NCBI GenBank assembly: GCA_027488905.1
Contig: JAIYAT010000003.1
Location: forward strand, 1 to 64,000
DNA length: 64,000 bases
Reading direction: 5' to 3'
Origin: Bacteroidota bacterium
GTDB taxonomy: Bacteria > Bacteroidota > Bacteroidia > UKL13-3
Below the pieces are notes generated by a model that ran no database searches, was not told the DNA's origin, and saw only the letters and a list, made by a program, of their open reading frames with translations. Positions 38,901-46,603 of this stretch are shown in pieces. A program made the translations under genes and the position numbers. Within the stretch, counting starts at the first letter, position 1. The number at the start of each line of letters is the position of its first letter.

Positions 38901-39384
38901 CATCATTTATCAATGAAGATTTACGCACAAAACCATAGATGTTACTAGAGTTCCATTCGTACCTAAATGTTAGTTCAAAGTTGTGATTAATCTCCTCGAA
39001 AATAATTTTATTTCCGAAAACACTTTTATATAGATTACGAGTTGTGTTGAACAAGATAGTATTGCGTTCAGAAAATGGCTCCCAAATAAAGGTTTGGTCA
39101 TTGTGAATAATCTGAAATATTGACTTAGAACCAGTAGTATCGTAAGACTCCGTAATCTTATCTGCAGTATAATATGGGAATAGCGCATGTTCGGCATTTT
39201 TACGACCAGCAGAAAGTCCACCATTACTCGATATAAACATCCAATGGTGAGAGTCACTTACAATACTCATAAAAAACGGACGCATTGCATCATGATTAGA
39301 AATACAAAAGAAGTTTTCGCCTTCTATTTTCAGTCTTTTTATTCCTACTAAAGATTCTTCTATCATTTGATTTTGAACTGACAT
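35932..39384 (-). CDS. GH149-like beta-1,3-oligoglucan phosphorylase
   Basis: 1150 residues, no signal peptide. Length and pattern match the large inverting phosphorylases related to GH94: an N-terminal beta-sandwich (FFCISNHDAMRPFFMS), then an (alpha/alpha)6 barrel with RRHGDPSRPWNKFSI, DYEGNWRDIFQNWEAL, GYWGDHQIIYLL, PEWNDANNALVG and a GRSGTFYGYEGLGSIYW region. GH149 enzymes (about 1100 residues) phosphorolyse beta-1,3-glucan oligomers to glucose 1-phosphate in the cytoplasm; GH161 is the alternative assignment. In this operon it would consume oligosaccharides brought in by the transporter fusion and save one ATP per glucose. Confidence 0.82.
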   Translation of the reverse strand: MSVQNQMIEESLVGIKRLKIEGENFFCISNHDAMRPFFMSIVSDSHHWMFISSNGGLSAGRKNAEHALFPYYTADKITESYDTTGSKSIFQIIHNDQTFIWEPFSERNTILFNTTRNLYKSVFGNKIIFEEINHNFELTFRYEWNSSNIYGFVRKSSLINDGNEELTINILDGIQNIMPDGVGSDLQNSTSILVDAYKRNELDPSAGMGIFALSAIIVDKAEPSEALMANIAWSLGFDNPLYLVSSLQLNEFRKGLPLTQEIDVKAERGAYFINKKITLALRSKKQWLIVADVNQTQANVVNLISEIKNNQNLEKQVTDDIELGSKRLMELNASSDGIQLSNDVYRDTRHFSNTLFNIMRGGIFDFNYQIEKWDLIKSVAAANKSVYENHKDLLEGLEETFTVFELEKIYTQTNDKDFKRLCIEYLPLKFSRRHGDPSRPWNKFSINTRSAVDHSKILDYEGNWRDIFQNWEALSISFPSFTKGMVHKFLNATTFEGYNPYRLTKGGFDWETVEPDNPWSYIGYWGDHQIIYLLKLLEINEKYFPGQLSSQFSEELFVYANVPYKIKNYKEIVKNAKDTIEFDEELDAKIRKSREILGSDATLLLAQNDKIYNVNFIEKILASILSKLSNFIPGGGIWMNTQRPEWNDANNALVGNGVSVVTLCYLRRFLVFFEKLIEQTNEERVALSNELIIFFKKIHSTLEENAPLLKGEINNEQRKLILDSLGEAGSEYRSIIYKQTFWGEKRTISYRRLKAFVKLSIEFTEHTINANKRDDNMYHSYNLMSFQNDNEVAIAYLNEMLEGQVAVLSSGYLSPKEAVSLLDSMKHSALFRPDQYSYLLYPNKNLPKFLDKNNIPKKLIEQSKLINLMLASGDKSLVEQDVKGEYHFNGNFKNASDLDNAIEKLDAVKYGQLILNEKQILLEIFETVFDHKSFTGRSGTFYGYEGLGSIYWHMVSKLQLSVQEVCLLAIETNESPELIGKLLEHYYEINAGIGVHKSPSLYGAFPTDPYSHTPANKGAQQPGMTGQVKEDILSRFGELGVFVANGCLYFNPCLLRKDEFTTQERTFNYVTINNEHKTLAPILGSLCFTVCQVPVIYNLSDENYLEIEKRDGSLSKQPSHYLDKETSTLIFSRTGEIVQIIVYVKGSILK

Positions 39385-39436
39385 TATGATTATCTATTCC
39401 TTTTTCTAATTATAAAAACTAATATCTATTAACTTT

Positions 39437-40261
39437 CTATTTCTCTTTATAAGCCCTAACATAATCAATAGTCATAGAACCTGGAAACGGTGTACTTGCA
39501 TTAGGCGGACCAACAAAGCTTCCACCAACCGCAATGTTCATGATGATAAAAAATGGCTGATTAAATACCCACTCACCTGGCACTTCAGCAGGTGTAATTC
39601 TTTTATATAGGTAGTTGTTTACAAAAAAATCAATTTTGCTTTCATTCCATTCAACAGCATATATATTAAAGTCATTATCAAATCTGTCATTCGCGAGTGC
39701 AAATGGAGTAGTAATGGCTTGTCCACCAGAATAACCAGGACCATGAATAGAACCATAAGTAATGTTAGAAAATTTACCCTTTTGTTCCATGATATCAATC
39801 TCTCCGCATTGCGGCCAGCTAACTGCAGTGATATTATTTCCCAACATCCAAAATGCTGGCCAAATGCCAGAACCAGTTGGTGTTTTAATGCGCGCCTCAA
39901 TCTTACCAAATTGTTGGGTAAATAAGCCTTGTGTTTTTACACGCGCAGAGGTGTAACTTCCATTACTATTTTTAAGTGCGGTTATAACAAGATTACCTTT
40001 GCCATCCAAAGATACATTTCTTGGATTGTTAGTATAGCTTTGTAGCTCGTTATTTCCCCAACCGTTTTGACCTGTGCCCAAATCATAGGTCCATTTTGCA
40101 GCATCAGGTGCAGCAGCAGAATCCCCTTCAAACTCATCGCTCCAAACCAATTCAAAATTTCTTTCTGGTAGCGTCTGTATTGGTTCAACCTTACAGCTAG
40201 CAACAACTATGGCTATAATTGCCATTAGCATTATTTTATTTGAATGTTTCATTAATTTCAT
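39437..40261 (-). CDS. GH16 laminarinase-type endo-beta-1,3-glucanase, lipoprotein
   Basis: 274 residues (Met4 is an alternative start). Lipobox VASC, Cys23. Jelly-roll GH16 domain with the catalytic GEIDIME motif (Glu154, Asp156, Glu159), LVWSDEFEGD at the N-terminus, WPAFWMLG, and the C-terminal FFIIMNIAVGG and IDYVRAY strands. This is the arrangement of GH16_3 laminarinases, which cut internal beta-1,3 bonds. As a lipoprotein it probably acts at the outer membrane and makes the first cuts in the polymer. Confidence 0.93.
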   Translation of the reverse strand: MKLMKHSNKIMLMAIIAIVVASCKVEPIQTLPERNFELVWSDEFEGDSAAAPDAAKWTYDLGTGQNGWGNNELQSYTNNPRNVSLDGKGNLVITALKNSNGSYTSARVKTQGLFTQQFGKIEARIKTPTGSGIWPAFWMLGNNITAVSWPQCGEIDIMEQKGKFSNITYGSIHGPGYSGGQAITTPFALANDRFDNDFNIYAVEWNESKIDFFVNNYLYKRITPAEVPGEWVFNQPFFIIMNIAVGGSFVGPPNASTPFPGSMTIDYVRAYKEK

Positions 40262-40281
40262 CTTTAAAAATTACTTAGTTA

Positions 40282-41691
40282 TTATTTGTAGAAATAAATA
40301 TTGTCTAGAATAAAATTCGGACCGCCTGTAACAATAATAGCCCCTAAGTTACCTTTCTGATTTAAAATAGCGCCATTAAGTGGAATATCAAAAGACTTCC
40401 AAGCTCCCGTTTGAAATCCTGTTAAATTTGTTCTAACATCTTTATCATCTCCCATTGGATTGCCGGTATTCACATCCGTTTCAATGGTTTTGTTCGACCC
40501 TATATCTCTAATTTGAATTCCAATCGTAGTAGCAGCATTTTCAACATAAGCATCTATGTGCAAAAAGCCTAAACCTGAAGCATCCACTGGGTTTTCGGTG
40601 AACATAATTCCTGTATAATTATTATTACTATACTGCGCAACTTTTCCTGTGCTGGTTGTTAATATTTCAGTTATAGTGGTAGAGCCACCAAAATTAGGAG
40701 TAAAATTACTTTCAGTTGCATTGGTATAAGCATCGCTAAATAACGATTTTACATCCGCTGCTGGTCTAGTTGGTATTGGTGAACCTACCAAATCTCCTTT
40801 ACAATCGATTGTGAGTTTTCCTTTAACAGAAACACCATTTATACTTGCAGTAATATCTGCAGTTCCTATAGCCAAAGCAGTTACCACCCCAACATCATTG
40901 ACAGTAGCAACTGTAGGATTAGAACTGGTAAATTTATAATAAGCAGGAGTAGAGATTACACTTACATCTTGGCCGTTTACAAGATTATAAATATGGCTTA
41001 ATCCTGTAAGGTTTATGGTCGAACCAATAAATGCCTTAACCGAACTTGTTTGCCCATTTAAAATGCTAGAGGTTGGTTTACCTACCGTACCCAGTTTTTC
41101 AAATTTTATTTCATCAAACCAAAGGGTATAACCAGTACCAATTGTAGCTTGAGGGCCAGCGGCAAACCAAAAAACGCCTCTTTCATTTACTAGTTTTGAG
41201 GGGTCGGGGATTGGAATGATAACCTTAGACCAATTAGTTCCAACATTAACATTTTGGATGGTTACTCGGTATTTATCACCTAGATAGTCGATCCCATATC
41301 CCACATCACTAAGTTTTGCACCTGTAGATCCTTTAACATAAAAAGTGAGTGCGTCAAAACCACTAAGGTTTCTGCCTGCACCATCAATTCTAAAAATAGC
41401 ACCAGCATAAGTTCCTGTTGGATCTGTATTATTAGGCACATCTATTCTTACAGAAGCATTACTGTTATACCCCTCTTTCATATCTACCGAAAACACATCT
41501 GGTTTTGCATCGGCAAAGGGGAAATAAAAATTAGAGCCTAAACCAATAAAGTCATCTGTAAAAATATCTCCATTAGCAGAAAATGAAGGCAGTACCGCAT
41601 CATCAGACAATTTTCGTTCGCACCCTACTTCAAAAAATAGAATGGTAGATAACAGACTTATAAGTATTGTTTTTTTATTTAAAGTATTCAT
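40282..41691 (-). CDS. Surface glycan-binding-type lipoprotein with Ig-like (BIG2) domain
   Basis: 469 residues. Lipobox EVGC (Cys24). Three parts: a jelly-roll carbohydrate-binding-like domain (about 40-200, ending WFDEIKFEKL), a BIG2 bacterial Ig-like domain (about 215-297, SSNPTVATVNDVGVVTALA), and a second binding-like module (about 308-469) opening with PTRPAADVKSLFSDAYTN. The last module is shared with the T9SS protein at 26238-28079. It has no catalytic residues. It probably takes the place of a SusE/SusF-type glycan-binding protein, holding beta-glucan at the surface for the operon's enzymes. Confidence 0.82.
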   Translation of the reverse strand: MNTLNKKTILISLLSTILFFEVGCERKLSDDAVLPSFSANGDIFTDDFIGLGSNFYFPFADAKPDVFSVDMKEGYNSNASVRIDVPNNTDPTGTYAGAIFRIDGAGRNLSGFDALTFYVKGSTGAKLSDVGYGIDYLGDKYRVTIQNVNVGTNWSKVIIPIPDPSKLVNERGVFWFAAGPQATIGTGYTLWFDEIKFEKLGTVGKPTSSILNGQTSSVKAFIGSTINLTGLSHIYNLVNGQDVSVISTPAYYKFTSSNPTVATVNDVGVVTALAIGTADITASINGVSVKGKLTIDCKGDLVGSPIPTRPAADVKSLFSDAYTNATESNFTPNFGGSTTITEILTTSTGKVAQYSNNNYTGIMFTENPVDASGLGFLHIDAYVENAATTIGIQIRDIGSNKTIETDVNTGNPMGDDKDVRTNLTGFQTGAWKSFDIPLNGAILNQKGNLGAIIVTGGPNFILDNIYFYK

Positions 41692-41723
41692 CGTTTTCTT
41701 TATTTAATAAGTTCTGAATTTTA

Positions 41724-44700
41724 TTAATTATTGATATTTACTTGGAAGTAGATTCGGAATTCCCACTCATTTCCGTTAGGGAATCCAATGGCATTTGGAT
41801 CAGGAACGAATTGCCCAAGGCTATTCATCTTCATGATTGGTGAGTACCTATTAGAGTATCTATCAAGCGTACGATAGGTTCCTCTAAAACCAAGTTTAGT
41901 TCCTGGCATAAAAAACCAGTCTGGTTTTCCTATTTCTAAAGACCAGTCACCAATAAGTTGAAGTGGGAAAGTTTGGTTAAAATCTCTATGATAATCAAAA
42001 GGACCCCAATCATCAATTCTAGCAATAGTCATTAATTTCATTCTTTTATAAATGGTTCTAATGTCAACGCCATATCTATTAACGGTTCTTGCGTCACTTC
42101 CATTGGCCTGACCATTTCCAAAATAAATGTTACCAATGATACCAAATTGAGGATTAATTTTTGAAACCACTCTGGTGTTAACTTCCCAAAGGTCTTGGGC
42201 AGGTGCCGAACCAGGAAAAACAAATGTTGTACGGCCATTTCCGAGGATACCAATAGCAGCGTCTTGCACAGTTGGAAGGTGACGATAAACAAATCCAGCA
42301 CTCATTGCAAATTTGGCATCTTCCATCCTGTCATTATCCCATTCATACATCCAAGTGGCAGGAGTTGGATCAAAGGTAAGCAAAAGCTCTCCAGCTACTG
42401 TTTCTCTATTTCCCCTTACAGAAAAAGGATCATCCAATATATTTCTTGGGCGAGCAGGAGCAGCGAAATTTGGTCCTATTGGTCCTACTAAAGGTTTCTG
42501 ATATAAAAAATTTGGTGCAAATTGAAATTTACCAATGTTGTAAGTAAATCCAGTAAGTGCATTATACATGTTGCCACTTCCAATATCTTTTAGTGCCCAT
42601 CCAGTAAATGTTTTTGTTTGATCCACGCCTCCGTTAGCAACCAAGCCCATATAAGAAGCAAGACCATACCACCTCACAGCTCCTGTAGAATAGGTGAGTT
42701 TTACTTTTCCTCCGAAATTATCTGTGTTTTTTATTTTATCTACATACACAACATCGTTTTCAATCATTTGAAAATCTCTTCCGTTGAGCGGCTGTCCGCC
42801 CCAAATTCCACCTAAATCAAAGGTGAGTTTTTCCATTTTTTTGCCTACCACAAAAGTCAATCTTCTTGTTTTTGGCACTGGAACCGCAAATGAACTCTGC
42901 AAATTGGTTCGTTGAACAATATCCTCATGAAAAATACCCGTTACGTCTAAACCAGCCACTTTTTTACTATACTTTACTAAAAATGCAGGGTTTGCTCCCC
43001 ACCATAATTCTGGTCCAAATGCCACTTTTAGGCCTTTAAATTTTCTTTTCGCTTCCAGTTCAAAACCAAAAGGGGCGCCACCATTATATATGTCAATATT
43101 AGGCCCATAGTTTGCTTCAGGATATAGGCTAAAAAAATCTCCTTCATAACCCCAATGGTAATGGCCTGTTCTGTAAAAGCCTGTTAATTTAAAGTCCTTA
43201 TCATCCCAACTATAGCTAACTCGATATAACTGCACCCTATTATTTGAGTTAATTTGTTGTGGTCCGCTTGGCGTTGTAACAGTTATTGGCCTTCCTCTAT
43301 TTTCATAAAATATTTCATCAATAGGTTTAGAAGCTACATTACCCAGAACGTTAAGCTGAACATTTGCTTTCATATTAGGTGCAGGTCTAGCTGTTACGCC
43401 AATATTAAAGGACTGCATATGGTCAAACCCTTGGCCACTTGGATAGGTTGTTGTGTTTGATGGATTAGAGGCTGCAGGGGTTGTGATAAGACTACCACCT
43501 GTTTGGAAGCTTGTGAAATTAGCTTGCAGATTACTTAAATATAATTTGCCTTTGTCTTTTGACTCCAAAACTGCTTTATCACCTCTTGCTTTTAAAGCAA
43601 AGTCGGCATTAGAAACAGTATTGAAGAAAGAATTCATTGCGCTAGGATTGCCATTATAAGGATTAAATTTATGGACATATTGCAAAGCATAATAAGCTGC
43701 TCTTGGATAAAGCTCATAATTACCTCGTTCGTTTGTTTGTCCTTTGGCGCATATTCCAAACCACTCCTCATTCATATTATTTTCACCTTTGGCAAAATCA
43801 TTGGAATAACCGCCATTCGACCAGGATGCAGTTGCATCATGTTCATCTAAGTTTAAGGTTTGACCTGTTTTCCACCATCCATCGCTAAATTGAAAGGTAA
43901 AGCCACCCAAGCTATTTCCGCTATTTCCCATTCCCTCCGCATTCTCATATATTCCTTTCCAATTACTCACCAACACCTTTGCCTGATATTCTTGATCTTC
44001 TTGATTAGCTATAGTATTATAGGCATCTGCACCAAATTCAGTCAAAACAATAGGCATATCTAATTCCTTCTTAACACGGTCAAACAAATCAGTAAAAGTT
44101 GCACCGCGGTATACATTTATACCAAGTATATCAACGTCCTTACATTCCTTTGCAATGATTTCAGCAAACAATAAATCTCCATTACAGATAGCAATTGGAT
44201 GATTCTTGTCGATTTGCTTTAATTCCTTTGCAGCATCGTTAAAGAGTTTATAAAGATGATAGGCATCCTTTGTAGAATTACGGTCAGCAAATGGAATATT
44301 TTCAGTTTCTGCTCCTCGCCAAAAAAGACCATAGTTGTTCTCATTTCCTAATAAAAAAATTAAAACACCCGGCGTTTCTTTGTATTGGGATACCATTTCT
44401 TTTGTTTCATTGAGCAAAATCTCACGAACCAATGGATTTGAATAATCCGTAATAGCTTCCCATTTTCCTTTAACAGTTAACCCATATCGACCAAAAGAGT
44501 GGTTTAACATGGTGTAAATACCATATTTTTCATAAATATATTTAATCCACTTCGCCGGAACTCCAGTATATTGCCTGATAACATTTACACCCATATTTTT
44601 TAATAAGGCCATTTCATTATCTAAAGCAGCAATTATTACCTCATCAGGTTGCTTCCATAGACTATAGTTATAGTTTGTACCTATTGGAAAATAATCCCAG

Positions 44701-44843
44701 TTCATTCCATTGATGAATGTCTCTTTCCCATTTACAGAAAGTTTAAAGCCACTATTAGATTTTGTAACAAGCACTTTATCACTTTGCGCAAAAGTTAGTG
44801 CAGGTATTAGAAACAAGAGGCATTGAAGTAAGAGTTTTTTCAT
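41724..44843 (-). CDS. Glycoside hydrolase fused to a predicted outer-membrane beta-barrel
   Basis: 1039 residues in one frame, first gene of the operon. Signal peptide 1-20 (LTFAQ). Residues about 25-395 form a clan-A TIM barrel like GH2/GH5-type glycosidases, with a probable donor Glu168 (LLGNENN) and nucleophile Glu269 (VLTEFGA). Residues about 430-1039 are a run of alternating polar/aromatic strands with turns, e.g. VAFGPELWWGANPAFLVKYS, GGKVKLTYSTGAVRWYGLAS and the final WEFRIYFQVNINN, the look of an outer-membrane beta-barrel. So the catalytic domain appears tethered to a pore or barrel in the outer membrane. No TonB box, plug domain or SusD partner is seen. The exact GH family is not certain. 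Confidence 0.78.
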   Translation of the reverse strand: MKKLLLQCLLFLIPALTFAQSDKVLVTKSNSGFKLSVNGKETFINGMNWDYFPIGTNYNYSLWKQPDEVIIAALDNEMALLKNMGVNVIRQYTGVPAKWIKYIYEKYGIYTMLNHSFGRYGLTVKGKWEAITDYSNPLVREILLNETKEMVSQYKETPGVLIFLLGNENNYGLFWRGAETENIPFADRNSTKDAYHLYKLFNDAAKELKQIDKNHPIAICNGDLLFAEIIAKECKDVDILGINVYRGATFTDLFDRVKKELDMPIVLTEFGADAYNTIANQEDQEYQAKVLVSNWKGIYENAEGMGNSGNSLGGFTFQFSDGWWKTGQTLNLDEHDATASWSNGGYSNDFAKGENNMNEEWFGICAKGQTNERGNYELYPRAAYYALQYVHKFNPYNGNPSAMNSFFNTVSNADFALKARGDKAVLESKDKGKLYLSNLQANFTSFQTGGSLITTPAASNPSNTTTYPSGQGFDHMQSFNIGVTARPAPNMKANVQLNVLGNVASKPIDEIFYENRGRPITVTTPSGPQQINSNNRVQLYRVSYSWDDKDFKLTGFYRTGHYHWGYEGDFFSLYPEANYGPNIDIYNGGAPFGFELEAKRKFKGLKVAFGPELWWGANPAFLVKYSKKVAGLDVTGIFHEDIVQRTNLQSSFAVPVPKTRRLTFVVGKKMEKLTFDLGGIWGGQPLNGRDFQMIENDVVYVDKIKNTDNFGGKVKLTYSTGAVRWYGLASYMGLVANGGVDQTKTFTGWALKDIGSGNMYNALTGFTYNIGKFQFAPNFLYQKPLVGPIGPNFAAPARPRNILDDPFSVRGNRETVAGELLLTFDPTPATWMYEWDNDRMEDAKFAMSAGFVYRHLPTVQDAAIGILGNGRTTFVFPGSAPAQDLWEVNTRVVSKINPQFGIIGNIYFGNGQANGSDARTVNRYGVDIRTIYKRMKLMTIARIDDWGPFDYHRDFNQTFPLQLIGDWSLEIGKPDWFFMPGTKLGFRGTYRTLDRYSNRYSPIMKMNSLGQFVPDPNAIGFPNGNEWEFRIYFQVNINN

Positions 44844-44946
44844 ATTATATCTATTTTGTTTGTTCTTAAACTTTGATTTTAAATTTGCGTTTTTGTGTAC
44901 TTGTGAACGGTTATGAAGTTGAATCTGTCTTATGATTTTTTAATAA

Positions 44947-44967
44947 TGGTTAAGTTTACCATAACCA
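44947..44967. promoter_or_regulatory. Nested inverted repeats upstream of the glucan operon
   Basis: TGGTTAA-G-TTTACCA (44947-44961) is a palindrome with one mismatch, and TGGTTA also pairs with TAACCA at 44962-44967. It overlaps a near-consensus -7 box at 44965-44972. It differs from the palindrome at 28133, so any bound regulator is probably another one. Confidence 0.35.
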
Positions 44968-45044
44968 AGGTAGTAAAAAATTAAATTACAATGAAATTTT
45001 TTATCTTTTAAAAAAAATTACCACAAAAGCCCAATTGAAAAACC

Positions 45045-45062
45045 ACCTTCCAATCAGAAGGT
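45045..45062 (-). terminator. Weak terminator-like hairpin
   Basis: ACCTTC-CAATCA-GAAGGT with GGTTTTTC following on the minus strand. It could end minus-strand transcripts coming from the SPFH/Arc-like operon. The stem is short (6 bp). Confidence 0.35.
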
Positions 45063-45178
45063 AGCTTACTTTCTAGACATATGAAAGTCTCCATAAAACC
45101 AATATTTATGCAAAGCATTTTGTATTATGTTGCTAAAATAAACTAAACTCATTTATTCAAAATTTAGATTTTGTAAAA

Positions 45179-45304
45179 ATGACAGTATTAAATGGTAAAG
45201 CAATGGTTAATACAATTAGAAAAACGGGGCGACTATTGTTTAAAGTTGTTAAGGCAGTCGAAAAACCCAAAAAAGCGTTAGCGGTTATCGCTCTAAAATT
45301 ATAA
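45179..45304 (+). CDS. Candidate 41-residue basic small protein
   Basis: ATG at 45179, TAA at 45302-45304. The product starts MTVLNGKAMVNTIRK and is rich in Lys and Val/Leu with few acidic residues, forming a likely amphipathic basic helix. TAGATTTT, one base off the -7 consensus, lies a few bases upstream. Its codons have more G+C than the surrounding intergenic DNA. No family is recognised. It is the only plus-strand gene candidate between 29 and 51.9 kb, and it could also be chance. Confidence 0.4.
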   Translation: MTVLNGKAMVNTIRKTGRLLFKVVKAVEKPKKALAVIALKL

Positions 45305-45373
45305 CATTATTGAAAAAAATACGAGTACTTTACTACTAAAAGAATTATCCAAAAACTGATTTTGTGAAAGTTG

Positions 45374-45538
45374 TTACTTTTGCTTAGGAAATCGTTTTGC
45401 CTCCTTAAGTGCTTTGTTTAACATCCATTCAATTTGCCCATGCGTACTGCGAAATTCATCACCAGCCCACTTTTCTATGGCCTCCATCATTTCTTTTTGG
45501 AGTCGCAAGGCAAAAGGTTTTTTTTCTTTCTCAGACAT
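45374..45538 (-). CDS. Arc-like ribbon-helix-helix DNA-binding protein
   Basis: 54 residues: MSEKEKKPFALRLQKEMMEA..., with the short beta-strand KPFALRLQ followed by two helices (EMMEAIEKWAGDEF and THGQIEWMLNKALKEA), the Arc/MetJ ribbon-helix-helix fold. It starts 7 bp after the SPFH gene stops. SPFH protein plus small Arc-like repressor is a recurring pair. It is likely a dimeric repressor of the operon; the perfect palindrome at 46401-46421 is the obvious operator. Confidence 0.85.
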   Translation of the reverse strand: MSEKEKKPFALRLQKEMMEAIEKWAGDEFRSTHGQIEWMLNKALKEAKRFPKQK

Positions 45539-45545
45539 GCAAAGA

Positions 45546-46400
45546 TTATTGATGCAAAGTTCCGGTATTGATAACTGGATTAGCTGACTTATCTGAGCAA
45601 AGTACCACCATTAAATTACTCACCATGGCAGCCTTTTTATCATCGTCCAATTCTATAATTTTCTTTTGAGAAAGGGAATTTAAGGCTAATTCAACCATAC
45701 CAACAGCCCCTTCCACAATTTTGGTTCGAGCCGCAACAATTGCTGTAGCTTGTTGGCGTTGCAACATAGCACCTGCTATTTCTTGCGCATAGGCCAGATT
45801 GCTAATACGTGCTTCCATTACTTCAATTCCAGCAATTGCAAGTCGCTCTGTAAGTTCTTTCATTAATTCTTCATGCACTTCATTGTTTCCAGAACGCAAA
45901 GAAATTTCCTCCTGGGCATCGTCAAAATTATCGTAAGGGTAAGTACCAGCTAACTTGCGAATGGCAGCTTCACTTTGAATTTTAACAAAACTCTCGTAAT
46001 CATTAACCTCAAATGCCGCCTTAAAGGCATCTGAAACACGCCAAACCAAAACAATTCCTATCATAATTGGATTTCCTAATTTATCGTTGACTTTGATGGG
46101 CTGCGAATCTAAATTACGCGCTCTCAACGAAATCTTTGTTTTAGTCATAAATGGGTTCACCCAAAAAAAACCATTTTCTCTAGATGTTCCTTTATACTCT
46201 CCAAAGAAAACCATGTTAGTGGCTTCATTTGGATTATTGATAAAGAACCCTGCTGTTAAGGTTAAGGAAACTATTAAAACAACAGATGAAATAATGTAAA
46301 CATGCTGCAGAATCCCATAAACAGAGGCAGCCATAGCTAATAAAAGAATTATCAAAGTTAGAAGTCCTTTAGAAGCAGTCAATTCATTTTCTTTTTTCAT
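45546..46400 (-). CDS. SPFH/Band 7 domain membrane protein
   Basis: 284 residues. Two N-terminal hydrophobic helices (about 14-32 and 35-52), then an SPFH domain (about 55-230: [75 protein letters not shown]) and a helical tail with [21 protein letters not shown]. These proteins form ring-like membrane assemblies. The role here is unknown; the co-encoded Arc-like repressor suggests a stress-type or substrate-induced operon. The palindrome ends exactly at the base next to the start codon. Confidence 0.92.
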   Translation of the reverse strand: MKKENELTASKGLLTLIILLLAMAASVYGILQHVYIISSVVLIVSLTLTAGFFINNPNEATNMVFFGEYKGTSRENGFFWVNPFMTKTKISLRARNLDSQPIKVNDKLGNPIMIGIVLVWRVSDAFKAAFEVNDYESFVKIQSEAAIRKLAGTYPYDNFDDAQEEISLRSGNNEVHEELMKELTERLAIAGIEVMEARISNLAYAQEIAGAMLQRQQATAIVAARTKIVEGAVGMVELALNSLSQKKIIELDDDKKAAMVSNLMVVLCSDKSANPVINTGTLHQ

Positions 46401-46421
46401 GTGATATCAATTTGATATCAC
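46401..46421. promoter_or_regulatory. Perfect 21-bp palindromic operator of the SPFH/Arc-like operon
   Basis: GTGATATCAA-T-TTGATATCAC, all 10 pairs matching. It begins one base upstream of the SPFH start codon and ends in the -7 box. A further partial half-site (GGTATCAT) follows at 46425-46432. Proposed target of the Arc-like protein encoded in the same operon. Confidence 0.75.
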
Positions 46422-46428
46422 AAAGGTA
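46421..46428 (-). promoter_or_regulatory. -7 box (TACCTTTG) of the SPFH operon
   Basis: Exact TAnnTTTG on the minus strand, sharing one base with the palindrome. Repressor binding would cover the transcription start. Confidence 0.55.
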
Positions 46429-46501
46429 TCATAAAAAAATCAATTTGCTAACAAATTTCATCAGTTCTAAAAAATGAAATTACAGTTAGAATCTCACTTA
46501 G

Positions 46502-46585
46502 CTACGACTTTCGCTCTTCAAGTGTTCCATCGGCATGTTTTGCAAATCTCCCTTTACTTTTTGGATGCACCATATCTAGCCTTGC
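46502..46585 (-). pseudogene. C-terminal remnant of a second pirin gene
   Basis: 27 codons plus stop encode ARLDMVHPKSKGRFAKHADG followed by TLEERKS, the same 27 residues that end the intact pirin gene (50635-51762). About 13 codons including the stop differ, and every difference is synonymous. Just upstream VFNEA may match FND in the intact protein, with the stretch between missing. No start or other part of the gene is present. Confidence 0.85.
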
Positions 46586-46603
46586 AGCAGCTTCATTAAA
46601 AAC

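Larger units (their letters stand above)
44844..45178. other. Intergenic leader/promoter region of the glucan operon
   Basis: 335 bp without a clear gene, very A+T rich. It holds nested inverted repeats at 44947-44967, a near-consensus -7 box on the minus strand (TACCTTGG, 44965-44972, one mismatch), and a hairpin at 45045-45062. Nothing else was recognised. Confidence 0.6.

Noticed and set aside
39619-39956. Frames of 64-96 codons overlapping the GH16 gene
   Set aside because: They are shadows of a gene with an intact catalytic motif and lipobox.
26238-44843. A SusC/SusD pair hidden in the glucan locus
   Set aside because: All large frames were read. None shows a TonB plug/barrel or the SusD helical fold; the only barrel candidate is the fusion at 41724-44843, without a plug.
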